Below, one piece after another: positions 38,934 through 46,850 of a DNA stretch of 64,000 nucleotides. Under the pieces are notes generated by a model, which worked only from the letters and a program-made list of their open reading frames with translations, was not told the DNA's origin and made no database searches. Each line of letters begins with the position of its first letter. The first letter of the stretch is position 1. Source of the stretch: Marinoscillum luteum (lineage in GTDB: Bacteria; Bacteroidota; Bacteroidia; Cytophagales; Cyclobacteriaceae). The stretch spans positions 186,001 through 250,000 of the forward strand of contig NZ_JBIPKE010000013.1 in assembly GCF_044005705.1 (NCBI RefSeq). The letters run 5' to 3'. A program made the translations under genes and the position numbers.

Positions 38934-39588
38934 TCTGGAGGTAAAAGGGTTTGAGCATCAGTTTCATCTTAAAGGGCAGTCTTTGGTGTTGAGTTGTGAT
39001 CGTTCCATTTTCTGGGAGGATCACTCGGCGCTTGTGGTGTCTGACCTGCATCTGGGCAAAGCGGGCCATTTCAGAAAGCACGGGATTCCTGTACCTTCAC
39101 AGATTCATATCTCAGACCTTCAGCGGGTCAATTCCCTGATTGAAATATATCGCCCAGAGCGCATTCTATTTCTTGGGGACCTTTTTCATAGTGACCAAAA
39201 CGATGAGTGGCAGGATTTTATGCACTGGTCCAATTTTCATTCCGACATAGAACAGATCCTGATTTTGGGGAATCATGATATTTTGGATCCTTCTCAGTAT
39301 GGTCACACGAGGGTGCGATTATGCGAAGAATACATGCACGGCCCCTTCGAATTCACCCATGAAACACGCCGCTCAAAGGCCTACAATATATCAGGTCATA
39401 TCCACCCATCCATCAGGCTCAGTGGCCTGGCCAGACAAGGGGTTACATTACCATGTTTTTACTTTGGGCAAGAGCATGCTTTGCTTCCGGCTTTTGGAGA
39501 ATTTACCGGAAACCACCCGATTCGTGCCCGCGCCGGAGATCAGGTTTTTGCAATTGGCGAAGACCTTTTAATAGGGTTAGTGGGGTAA
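38923..39588 (+). CDS. pdeM: Ligase-associated endonuclease PdeM
   Basis: This 221-residue metallophosphoesterase has the calcineurin-like motifs: ALVVSDLHLGKAGHFRKHG (D-x-H), RILFLGDLFHSD (GD), LILGNHDILD (GNHD) and YNISGHIHPSIRL (GHxH). This order and length fit PdeM, the nuclease found with the ligase-associated helicase in many Bacteroidota and Proteobacteria and implicated in DNA repair. The ATG at 38923 overlaps the end of the DUF2147 gene; an upstream in-frame ATG at 38854 would extend the overlap by 69 bases with no family support. Confidence 0.88.
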   Translation: MRSDLEVKGFEHQFHLKGQSLVLSCDRSIFWEDHSALVVSDLHLGKAGHFRKHGIPVPSQIHISDLQRVNSLIEIYRPERILFLGDLFHSDQNDEWQDFMHWSNFHSDIEQILILGNHDILDPSQYGHTRVRLCEEYMHGPFEFTHETRRSKAYNISGHIHPSIRLSGLARQGVTLPCFYFGQEHALLPAFGEFTGNHPIRARAGDQVFAIGEDLLIGLVG

Positions 39589-39687
39589 ATCACTAATTTT
39601 ACAGCCAGAAATGACCAATTCATCGACAATGCGGTTACTTTATCAGGAAAAGAGGTATTTAATGACAGAGCGCGAGCTCCTGCTGCT

Positions 39688-40227
39688 ATGAAGGATAGTG
39701 AGATTCTTGAGAAAATTGCAAAAGGAGACGAGACAGCCCTTGACTATCTGTACAAGAAGTACTACAGGATGATGACCAATCTTGTCCTGAAGAACAATGG
39801 TACAGAAGAAGAAGCTAAGGATGTATATCAGGAAGCGCTTCTGGCATTTTGGCAAAAGGCAATAAGTGGGAAGCTGGTGTTGACCTCAAAGATTAGCACC
39901 TTTCTCTACAGCATTTGCCTGAACCAGTGGAGAAAGGAATTAGACAGGAAGAGCAGGTTATCCAACGAAGAGGTGGACAGCGAAGAGTTTCAGGGGCATG
40001 ACCAGAATGAGCGATACAAGATAGTCATGCAATGTATCAGTGAACTTGGCGATACCTGCAAGAGAATATTGACATACTATTACTTTGATGGTCTGAATAT
40101 GACCGACATAGCGGAAAAATTGAATTTTGCTAACACGGACACAGCCAAGACCAAAAAATATAAGTGTAAGAAGAAATTAGATAGTTTAATAAAAGCACGA
40201 TATACCACAACCGACTTTTTTGATTAA
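39688..40227 (+). CDS. ECF RNA polymerase sigma factor
   Basis: This 179-residue sigma-70 family protein has region 2 (LDYLYKKYYRMMTNLVLKNN and EEEAKDVYQEALLAFWQKA) and region 4 (CISELGDTCKRILTYYYFDGLNMTDIAEKLNF then KTKKYKCKKKLDSLI). No region 1 or 3 exists, as in ECF sigmas. The stop overlaps the next ATG by one base (TAATG), so the partner at 40227 is translationally coupled and is probably its anti-sigma. The unit is likely cell-envelope responsive. No clear promoter of its own consensus was recognised. Confidence 0.93.
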   Translation: MKDSEILEKIAKGDETALDYLYKKYYRMMTNLVLKNNGTEEEAKDVYQEALLAFWQKAISGKLVLTSKISTFLYSICLNQWRKELDRKSRLSNEEVDSEEFQGHDQNERYKIVMQCISELGDTCKRILTYYYFDGLNMTDIAEKLNFANTDTAKTKKYKCKKKLDSLIKARYTTTDFFD

Positions 40228-41153
40228 TGAATCCAACGCCGCACCAAATAGATAGCTACTTAAGAAACGAACTTAGTTCATCCGAACTGAGCGCATTCGA
40301 AGCAGAAATGTCCAATAACCCAGAGCTTATGGATCAGGTTCGCTTTGAACAAACTGTTGTAGAAGGTATTTCACAGTATCGCAAGGCAGAATTGAAAGCC
40401 AGACTTGATGCCATAGAGATCGGTTCAGGCTGGATGGGAATCGGCCAGCTGGGGAGTAGTGCGTTGGTGAAAAGTGTTGGTGGAGTGCTGGTGGCCTCAC
40501 TTGTTGGGGTGTCTGCATATTTTGTTTTCACAGCAGAAGAGAATATCACTTCTCCGGAGATTATTGAGTCGATTGAAATCACCTCACCAAAGCAGTCGGA
40601 GAGCTATCAGTTTGAGTTCCCTGAATTATCTGATCAGAAGGTTTCATCTGTCGTTTCCGAATCTTCTCCCAATGTTGCTGAAAAAAGCAGCGCCACTTCG
40701 GATGAAAAGGTGGAGGCACTGCCTACTGTACAGAAATCAGTAGCTTCTGTAGATGAAGAGACTGAATTTGTACCGGTGGTTGATTTGCCAGATTTGGGTG
40801 AGTTGAGTGAAGAGAAAGGATTGAAGATCGAGGATGCAAACCTGCCGGAAATGAATGAGATGGACGTAGTATCCTCTAAAGGTGAAAGTCCGATCAGCGT
40901 GGAGACCATCCAACGAAATTCTGAATCCATCAAATACAAATATTTCGACGGTAAGCTTTTCCTATATGGGGATTTCAAAAGCACCCCTTACGAAATCATA
41001 GAAATCAACAGACCAACTGAGCGAAAACTATACCTCTTCTACGATCAGGAGTACTATTCTATCATCGTCAGCGATAAGGTACAGGAGCTATCTCCGATTA
41101 CGAATCATCAACTACTTCAGGAGTTGGAAATAGTCAGAAACAATAAGCTCTAG
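40227..41153 (+). CDS. Putative anti-sigma factor, single-pass membrane protein
   Basis: This 308-residue protein has a cytoplasmic N-terminal part (IDSYLRNELSSSELSAFEAE, anti-sigma-like helical hairpin without zinc ligands), one membrane helix (VGGVLVASLVGVSAYFVF, about 86-105) and an acidic, Ser/Glu-rich periplasmic region of about 120 residues that looks disordered. The C terminus (SIKYKYFDGKLFLYGDFKST then YDQEYYSIIVSDKVQEL) is a compact sensor-like domain that I cannot place. Coupling to the ECF sigma gene supports an anti-sigma role. The SusR/FecR signature is not present, so it is not a typical TonB-linked anti-sigma. Confidence 0.75.
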   Translation: MNPTPHQIDSYLRNELSSSELSAFEAEMSNNPELMDQVRFEQTVVEGISQYRKAELKARLDAIEIGSGWMGIGQLGSSALVKSVGGVLVASLVGVSAYFVFTAEENITSPEIIESIEITSPKQSESYQFEFPELSDQKVSSVVSESSPNVAEKSSATSDEKVEALPTVQKSVASVDEETEFVPVVDLPDLGELSEEKGLKIEDANLPEMNEMDVVSSKGESPISVETIQRNSESIKYKYFDGKLFLYGDFKSTPYEIIEINRPTERKLYLFYDQEYYSIIVSDKVQELSPITNHQLLQELEIVRNNKL

Positions 41154-41181
41154 CATTCTCTGCATTTCGGGTTACATTATT

Positions 41182-41189
41182 TAGTTTTG
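41182..41189 (+). promoter_or_regulatory. -7 promoter element close to ftsX start
   Basis: TAGTTTTG matches TAnnTTTG exactly and ends seven bases before the ftsX ATG. The transcript would start about three bases before the ATG, giving a nearly leaderless mRNA for the following operon. Confidence 0.55.
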
Positions 41190-41196
41190 GGGCGGG

Positions 41197-42087
41197 ATGG
41201 AACAGAAAACCCGTACAAAAAGGAAATTAGGGAGCTATCCCTTCGTGAGTGTTACGTTTAGCATCACGCTGGCACTCTTTGTCATTGGTCTATTTGGCCT
41301 GATGGCTCTGCATGCCAATAAGTTGACGAGCATCATTCAGGAAAACATAGAATTGCAGGTCTTTTTGAATAAACAGATTTCTGCTGGTGAGGTGAGTAAG
41401 ATCAATCGCACCATAGGCTCCAAAGCCTATGTCATCAAAGAAAATAATGAGCCCAGAATAAGACTGGTAACCAAAGACGAGGCAGCCGCCCAGTTCATTG
41501 AAGATACCGGAGAGGATTTCAAGGAGTTTTTGGGAGATAATCCACTTCGCGATGTGCTGATCATCAATGTGAAAACGACCTATCAGTCCGCTGATTCACT
41601 GAAAATGATCAAGAAGGACATAGAGAAGATGAGTGGAGTCTACGAAGTGTCTTACGTAGAATCCCTGGTTGAGAGTATCAATGAAAACCTGGCCAAGATT
41701 GGCGTCATATTAATCGGATTTTTCACGATTCTGCTCATTGTAGTGGTTATCCTGATCAATAATACCATCAAATTGGCCTTATTCTCCCAGCGCTTTCTTA
41801 TTCGCAGTATGCAGCTTGTAGGCGCCACTTCCGGATTTATTCGAAAGCCTTTTCTCAAACGCTCCATTTGGTATGGTTTTCTGGCCGGTCTTTTTTCATC
41901 TTTAATGCTTCTGGCGCTGCTGATGTATGCCAACCAGCGCATAGAGGATATCAGAGCGCTTCAGGATTTCAAAAATTTAGGAATACTTTTCGGAGGATTA
42001 ATCGTTTTGGGAATTACCGTGGGCTTTTTGAGTACCTACCGGGCAGTTAAAAAATATTTACAAATGTCATTAGACGAACTTTACTAG
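41197..42087 (+). CDS. ftsX: Cell-division protein FtsX
   Basis: This 296-residue protein has the FtsX layout: a first membrane helix (SVTFSITLALFVIGLFGLMAL), a periplasmic loop of about 120 residues (NIELQVFLNKQISAGEV, VTKDEAAAQFIED, NPLRDVLIINV, YEVSYVESLVESI) and three C-terminal helices including GVILIGFFTILLIVVVILIN and LGILFGGLIVLGITVGFLST. FtsX works with the ATPase FtsE to activate peptidoglycan hydrolases at the division site; ftsE is not in the window. It begins an operon running through DUF3098, uppP, truB, ribF, two M48 genes and gldC. Confidence 0.92.
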   Translation: MEQKTRTKRKLGSYPFVSVTFSITLALFVIGLFGLMALHANKLTSIIQENIELQVFLNKQISAGEVSKINRTIGSKAYVIKENNEPRIRLVTKDEAAAQFIEDTGEDFKEFLGDNPLRDVLIINVKTTYQSADSLKMIKKDIEKMSGVYEVSYVESLVESINENLAKIGVILIGFFTILLIVVVILINNTIKLALFSQRFLIRSMQLVGATSGFIRKPFLKRSIWYGFLAGLFSSLMLLALLMYANQRIEDIRALQDFKNLGILFGGLIVLGITVGFLSTYRAVKKYLQMSLDELY

Positions 42088-42090
42088 CTT

Positions 42091-42318
42091 ATGTCAGACC
42101 AACATAAATTCGCCTTTCAAAAGGCCAATTATATCATCATGCTTGCCGGAGTACTTACTCTGGTGATAGGTTTTTTCATCATGGCTTCAGATAGCGAACC
42201 CTACGGCTTTGGTTTTCTCGGCCTTACGCTCGGACCAATAGTGGTGATGCTTGGTTTTTTGATTGAGTTCGTAGCCATCTTTTACAAAGGGAAGAAATCA
42301 GAATCAGATAGCCAATAA
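42091..42318 (+). CDS. DUF3098 membrane protein
   Basis: This 75-residue protein has two helices (NYIIMLAGVLTLVIGFFIMAS and LTLGPIVVMLGFLIEFVAIF) and matches DUF3098, a Bacteroidota protein usually next to ftsX. The N terminus FAFQKANY and C-terminal charged tail GKKSESDSQ are typical. It lies three bases after ftsX and six bases before uppP, so it is an operon member with a likely envelope or division role. No function is known. Confidence 0.88.
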   Translation: MSDQHKFAFQKANYIIMLAGVLTLVIGFFIMASDSEPYGFGFLGLTLGPIVVMLGFLIEFVAIFYKGKKSESDSQ

Positions 42319-42324
42319 CAGCCT

Positions 42325-43122
42325 ATGACCTGGATTGAGGCGTTAATTCTTGGGATTATTCAGGGATTAACTGAGTTTTTGCCAGTGAGCAGTAGCGGAC
42401 ATCTGGAGATGGGTACAGTGCTGTTGGGGGTAAAGTCAGAAGAGAATTTACTGTTTGCTGTCATTGTACATGCGGCTACCGCATTGAGCACCATTGTGGT
42501 TTTCAGGAAAGATATTGGGGAGATCATTGCAGGCTTGTTTCAGTTCAAATGGAACGAGTCCTGGGATTTTGGCATCAAAATCATTATTTCCATGATTCCG
42601 GTTGGCATTGTAGGGGTGTTTTTCGAAGATGAAATTACCGCCCTTTTTACCGGAAACCTGTTGCTGGTAGGGAGTATGCTATTGGTCACCTCGGCACTGC
42701 TGTTCTTTTCGCATTTCAAAAAGAATAACGAGAAGCCTGTGAGCAAGCCGCACGCCCTTATCATTGGGCTGGCTCAGGCCGTGGCCATTCTGCCCGGCAT
42801 CTCCAGGTCTGGAGCCACCATTGCCACTGCATTGCTCCTGGGTGTTGAAAAGAACAAAGCCACACGATTTTCATTTTTGATGGTGCTCATTCCCATATTG
42901 GGAGCAAGCATGTTGAAGCTAAAAGACTACTTTGAAGCCCCTGCTGCATATGAGGGGCTATCAGGACCTTCCATGGTGGTAGGGTTCCTGGCAGCATTCC
43001 TGGCAGGCTACGTAGCATGCAAATGGATGATTGGTATTGTGAGAAAAGGTAAACTCACCTACTTCGCGGCATATTGTCTGGTTATTGGACTCATTGCCAT
43101 TATTTCTCAGATATGGATTTAA
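42325..43122 (+). CDS. uppP: Undecaprenyl-diphosphate phosphatase
   Basis: This 265-residue BacA/UppP enzyme recycles undecaprenyl diphosphate to the monophosphate carrier for cell-wall synthesis. Motifs: GLTEFLPVSSSGHLEMGTVL with the (E/Q)xxxE-type and SSSGH region, and GLAQAVAILPGISRSGATIAT with PGxSRSxxT. About eight membrane helices are present and length is standard (E. coli 273). It overlaps truB by ten bases at its 3' end. Confidence 0.95.
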   Translation: MTWIEALILGIIQGLTEFLPVSSSGHLEMGTVLLGVKSEENLLFAVIVHAATALSTIVVFRKDIGEIIAGLFQFKWNESWDFGIKIIISMIPVGIVGVFFEDEITALFTGNLLLVGSMLLVTSALLFFSHFKKNNEKPVSKPHALIIGLAQAVAILPGISRSGATIATALLLGVEKNKATRFSFLMVLIPILGASMLKLKDYFEAPAAYEGLSGPSMVVGFLAAFLAGYVACKWMIGIVRKGKLTYFAAYCLVIGLIAIISQIWI

Positions 43123-43796
43123 ATGCCTACACAGAAGGACAAATACTGCTCATAGACAAGCCGCTGACCTGGACTTCCTTCGACGTGGTGAAAAAACTGC
43201 GCTACGCACTAAAGGTCAAGAAAATCGGGCATGCAGGAACCTTGGATCCTTTGGCTACAGGTTTGCTGTTGATCGGTACAGGCAAGTTCACCAAAAAACT
43301 GAATGAGCTACAGGGGCTGGATAAAACCTACGAGGGTATTATCACCATCGGAAAAACCACTCCATCCTATGACCTGGAGACAGAGTTTGACTCTGAGGCT
43401 GATGTCAGTCACTTGACCATGGAAGACCTTCAGGCTGCAGCGCTGAAGCTCACTGGCCCCATAGATCAGGTGCCGCCAGCTCACTCTGCGGTGAAGGTGA
43501 ATGGGGAGCGGGCATATAAAAAAGCCAGAAAGAATATTGAAGTAAAGCTGGATCCTCGAAGTATCACCATCCATGAGTTTCAATTGTTGAAGGTGGAGGG
43601 GGCTGATGTTCATTTTCACATTAGCTGCTCCAAAGGAACCTATATCCGTAGCATCGCCAGGGATTTCGGTGAAATACTGGGAGTGGGAGGACACCTCTCC
43701 AGTCTGAGACGAACCAGTATTGGCGAGTACCAGGTGAGTGATGCTGAAGATTTGGAAGCGTTTGTTGCCAAAGTTCGTGACTATGAAACTGATTGA
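43113..43796 (+). CDS. truB: tRNA pseudouridine(55) synthase
   Basis: This 227-residue enzyme makes pseudouridine 55 in the T loop of tRNA. Motifs: QILLIDKPLTWTSFDVV, KIGHAGTLDPLATGLLLIG with the catalytic Asp, DKTYEGIITIG, IDQVPPAHSAVKVNGERAYK and CSKGTYIRSIARDFGE. It is short compared with E. coli TruB because the C-terminal PUA-like domain is absent, which is usual in Bacteroidota. The ATG at 43113 overlaps uppP; an upstream ATG at 43074 would deepen the overlap without support. ribF starts 14 bases before its stop. Confidence 0.95.
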   Translation: MDLNAYTEGQILLIDKPLTWTSFDVVKKLRYALKVKKIGHAGTLDPLATGLLLIGTGKFTKKLNELQGLDKTYEGIITIGKTTPSYDLETEFDSEADVSHLTMEDLQAAALKLTGPIDQVPPAHSAVKVNGERAYKKARKNIEVKLDPRSITIHEFQLLKVEGADVHFHISCSKGTYIRSIARDFGEILGVGGHLSSLRRTSIGEYQVSDAEDLEAFVAKVRDYETD

Positions 43797-44718
43797 TGAC
43801 CTTTCTCAGTTTGCTGCACCGGCATATTCGGTAGTGACCAGCGGCACTTTCGACGGGGTGCATGTGGGACATCAGAAAATTCTTCAAAAAATTGTGCAGG
43901 AAGCACGAAAGAGAGATGGCAAGAGCATTGTGCTTACGTTCTGGCCACATCCACGATTCGTCTTGAAAAAGGATGCCGGTGATCTGAAGTTGTTGACAAC
44001 TTTCGAAGAGAAAGTGGAACTATTGGCTCAAAATGGCATTGACTATTTAGTCAAAATACCTTTTACTAAAGAATTCTCAGAGCTCACCTCAGACCAGTTC
44101 ATCAGGCAAGTGCTCGTGGAAAAGCTCAATACAAAGCTGTTGGTGATCGGTTATGACCACAGATTTGGAAAAAACAGAGAAGGTGGCTTTGACTATCTGA
44201 TGGAACATTCAGGTGAGTATGGTTTTGCCATCAAGGAAATATCCAGAAAGGATATTGAGGATGTGGGGGTGAGCTCCACCCTGATTAGAAACTCCCTTGC
44301 CGAGGGCAACATTCACATTGCCAACGATTTTCTAGGAAGGCCATACAGTCTTTCCGGTTTTGTGAAAGATGGTGATAGGATTGGTCGGAGTATTGGATTT
44401 CCAACGGCTAATATCGACGTGCCGGAAGCTTACAAACTCATTCCGGCGGATGGAGCCTATGCCGTGTTGGTGAGTCTTGAGGGGCAGAAATTTCAGGGAA
44501 TGCTAAACATTGGTCAGCGGCCCACAGTTTCTGGTGAGGAGCGCAGGATTGAAGTAAATCTGTTTAATTTTGATGCGGATATCTATAATCAACGCCTCAC
44601 AATTGAGTTCATTAAGTTATTGAGGACAGAGAGAAAATTTGAAAGTATTGAGCGGTTGAAAGAGCAACTCTCTCTGGATAAACTGGAAGCAATTCGGATT
44701 TTAAACCAACAGTCATGA
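43783..44718 (+). CDS. ribF: Bifunctional riboflavin kinase/FAD synthetase
   Basis: This 311-residue enzyme makes FMN and FAD from riboflavin. The N-terminal FAD synthetase part has SVVTSGTFDGVHVGHQKILQ and LLVIGYDHRFGKNREGG with ISSTLIRNSLAEG-like VSSTLIRNSL; the C-terminal flavokinase has GRSIGFPTANIDVPE, DGAYAVLV, GMLNIGQRPTV and IEVNLFNFDADIY. The ATG at 43783 overlaps truB by 14 bases. Its stop overlaps the first M48 gene by four bases (ATGA), so the operon continues. Confidence 0.95.
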   Translation: MKLIDDLSQFAAPAYSVVTSGTFDGVHVGHQKILQKIVQEARKRDGKSIVLTFWPHPRFVLKKDAGDLKLLTTFEEKVELLAQNGIDYLVKIPFTKEFSELTSDQFIRQVLVEKLNTKLLVIGYDHRFGKNREGGFDYLMEHSGEYGFAIKEISRKDIEDVGVSSTLIRNSLAEGNIHIANDFLGRPYSLSGFVKDGDRIGRSIGFPTANIDVPEAYKLIPADGAYAVLVSLEGQKFQGMLNIGQRPTVSGEERRIEVNLFNFDADIYNQRLTIEFIKLLRTERKFESIERLKEQLSLDKLEAIRILNQQS

Positions 44719-45533
44719 AAGTACTAAAGTTAAATGCATCATTGATCATCATGATCATCTTGTCGGGGTGTGTGGCTTCCGGAGGAAGGGTCACTTCATT
44801 GCTTTTTGCACCTTCGGATGACAAGAAGCTGGGTGAGCAGGTGAGCCAGGAGATCGCAAACAACCCTGCCGAGTATCCGGTATTATCTGAGAGCAAATAC
44901 CCTCAGGCTTATCAGTACCTCAATGCCATGCGGGACAAAATACTGGCCAGCAATGATATAGATTATAAAAGTGAGTTTGCCTGGGAGCTGAAAATCATTC
45001 AGGATGACCAAGTCCTCAATGCTTTTGCCACACCAGGGGGCTACATCTATGTGTATACAGGCCTGATCAAATACCTGGAGAAAGCCGATGACCTGGCGGG
45101 TGTGATGGGGCACGAAATTGCCCACGCCGACAGGAGGCATTCGATCAAGCAATTGGAAAAACAATATGGGTTGAACATCCTACTCAGCATAGCGCTAGGT
45201 AATGAACCAACTCAATTGGCACAAATTGCCGCGCAGCTGGCAGGTACTGGAGCTGTTTTGAAGTTTAGCAGAAATGCAGAAGCAGAGGCGGATGAATATT
45301 CAGTGAAGTACCTGGGCGATACCCCTTATGCCTGTAATGGAGCCGCTTCTTTTTTTCAGAAGCTATTGGATCAGGGACAAACCGGAGGCACACCGGAGTT
45401 TCTGAGTACTCATCCCAGCCCCAAAAGCAGGGTGAGTGATATCAATGCCACGGCTCAGTCAGCAGCATGCAGTACAGCCCTGATCAAAGAGACTGGTATG
45501 AATTATGCTCAGTTTAAAGCCAGCCTTCCTTAA
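44715..45533 (+). CDS. M48-family metallopeptidase, lipoprotein (copy 1)
   Basis: This 272-residue lipoprotein (lipobox ILSGC, Cys19) has an M48 peptidase domain: LNAFATPGGYIYVYTGLI, catalytic HEIAHADRRHS (His133, Glu134, His137) and third-ligand region AEAEADEYSVKYL. The 60-residue N-terminal and C-terminal parts match BepA/YfgC-type soluble M48 enzymes that control outer-membrane proteins, but without a TPR domain. It is overlapped by four bases with ribF. The next gene is a tandem paralogue. Confidence 0.92.
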   Translation: MKVLKLNASLIIMIILSGCVASGGRVTSLLFAPSDDKKLGEQVSQEIANNPAEYPVLSESKYPQAYQYLNAMRDKILASNDIDYKSEFAWELKIIQDDQVLNAFATPGGYIYVYTGLIKYLEKADDLAGVMGHEIAHADRRHSIKQLEKQYGLNILLSIALGNEPTQLAQIAAQLAGTGAVLKFSRNAEAEADEYSVKYLGDTPYACNGAASFFQKLLDQGQTGGTPEFLSTHPSPKSRVSDINATAQSAACSTALIKETGMNYAQFKASLP

Positions 45534-45540
45534 GTAGCCT

Positions 45541-46356
45541 ATGAAAACAATGAGAATTTTATCCCGAGTTTTAGTCTTAGCGCTTTTGCCATTTTCAATG
45601 GCTTGTGACAAGAATGGAGACGTGAGTTTTTTTTCGATCGAACAAGACAAAGAGTTGGGCGCACAGGTGGCTGCACAGATTGCCTCAGACACCAGCTTCA
45701 ATATATTGTCAGCGTCGGAATACCCGGAGGCTTATGCCTATCTGGAGAGCATGAAAAATGTCATCCTTAATTCCGGTAGCGTCAGCTATAAAGATGAATT
45801 TGCCTGGAAGTTGCACATCATTGATGATGATGTACTCAATGCTTTCGCTACCCCGGGAGGTTATATTTATGTCTATACAGGTTTGATTAAATACCTGGAA
45901 AAAGCCGATGACCTGGCAGGAGTGATGGGCCATGAGATTGCCCATGCGGATCAGCGACACAGTTCTAAACAACTCCAAAAGGCCTATGGAGTTCAGATTC
46001 TTCTGAGCATTGCGCTGGGAGAAGATGCATCACAGCTAGCACAGGTAGCCGGTCAGATCGCGGGTACCGGGGCTATTTTGGCATTTAGCAGAAGTGCTGA
46101 GACAGAAGCAGATGATTTTTCTGTGCAGTACCTGTCCGATACAGATTACGCCTGCAATGGTGCCGCTAGTTTCTTCCAGAAGTTATTAGACGAAGGGCAG
46201 GGAGGGAGTACACCTGTTTTTTTGAGCACCCATCCTTTACCTGGCAACAGAGTAGCAGATATCAATGCCAAAGCAGACAAGCTGGGCTGTGATACCGGCA
46301 CCATTACTGAAAGTGGATTTACTTACCAAGATTTTAAAAATAGCTTACCTGAATGA
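45541..46356 (+). CDS. M48-family metallopeptidase, lipoprotein (copy 2)
   Basis: This 271-residue paralogue has lipobox FSMAC followed by DKNGD, and the same core: LNAFATPGGYIYVYTGLI, HEIAHADQRHS and ETEADDFSVQYL. Identity with copy 1 is high around the active site and lower at both ends, so the duplication is old. Acidic residues after Cys may route it to the cell surface, in contrast to copy 1 (CVASGG). It starts seven bases after copy 1 and overlaps gldC by four bases. Confidence 0.92.
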   Translation: MKTMRILSRVLVLALLPFSMACDKNGDVSFFSIEQDKELGAQVAAQIASDTSFNILSASEYPEAYAYLESMKNVILNSGSVSYKDEFAWKLHIIDDDVLNAFATPGGYIYVYTGLIKYLEKADDLAGVMGHEIAHADQRHSSKQLQKAYGVQILLSIALGEDASQLAQVAGQIAGTGAILAFSRSAETEADDFSVQYLSDTDYACNGAASFFQKLLDEGQGGSTPVFLSTHPLPGNRVADINAKADKLGCDTGTITESGFTYQDFKNSLPE

Positions 46357-46685
46357 AAAAATCAGACATCAATATTACCGTAGAGTTGGATGACCAGAAC
46401 ATTCCTGAGAAGATTACCTGGGATGCGGATGAAAAGGATCAGCCTGGTGCTTCTGAAACCAAATCCATGAGCTTGTCACTTTGGGATGAGAAGACCAAAA
46501 ACACGCTACGCATAGACCTCTGGACCAAGGACATGCCGGTGGAAGATATGAAGCGGTTTTACATCGATTGCCTGGGCGGGCTGGCACAGTCCGTACTCAA
46601 TAGCACCGGAGATGAATACATGTCATCGGAGCTCAATGCACTCTGTGACCGGTTTGTGACTCACCTGAAAGATGAGGTGGGTTAG
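46353..46685 (+). CDS. gldC: Gliding motility protein GldC
   Basis: This 110-residue cytoplasmic protein matches GldC: KSDINITVELDDQNIPEKITWDA at the start, then SMSLSLWDEKTKNTLRIDLWTKDMPVEDMKRFY, and GGLAQSVLNSTGDEYMSSELNALCDRF. GldC aids gliding in flavobacteria but is also widespread in non-gliding relatives, so its presence alone does not prove motility. It is last in the ftsX operon, overlaps the second M48 gene by four bases and is followed by a strong terminator. Confidence 0.9.
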   Translation: MKKSDINITVELDDQNIPEKITWDADEKDQPGASETKSMSLSLWDEKTKNTLRIDLWTKDMPVEDMKRFYIDCLGGLAQSVLNSTGDEYMSSELNALCDRFVTHLKDEVG

Positions 46686-46707
46686 TAGAATGTCTAAAGA
46701 TATGATG

Positions 46708-46739
46708 AAAAAGCCTGTTGATGCCAACAGGCTTTTTTT
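46708..46739 (+). terminator. Terminator of the ftsX-gldC operon
   Basis: A 13-bp stem (46708-46720 with 46725-46737) with A-run and T-run flanks and an ATGC loop. Confidence 0.93.
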
Positions 46740-46850
46740 ATGGTCAAAATTGATCGTTTGATCAGAATACCTATGGTTTTAGGGAGAAAATCTTGATATT
46801 TTTATCTAATATTAGCTTTTACTATCATACTTACATTAACCTCTACCCAA

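Noticed and set aside
39688..41153. FecI/FecR-type sigma/anti-sigma pair for the TonB receptor
   Set aside because: The anti-sigma lacks FecR features and the receptor is 5.7 kb away with an unrelated operon in between.
46746..46765. TTGATC direct repeats as another Crp/Fnr site
   Set aside because: The half-sites are in direct, not inverted, orientation with the wrong spacing, so they do not fit the box class seen elsewhere.
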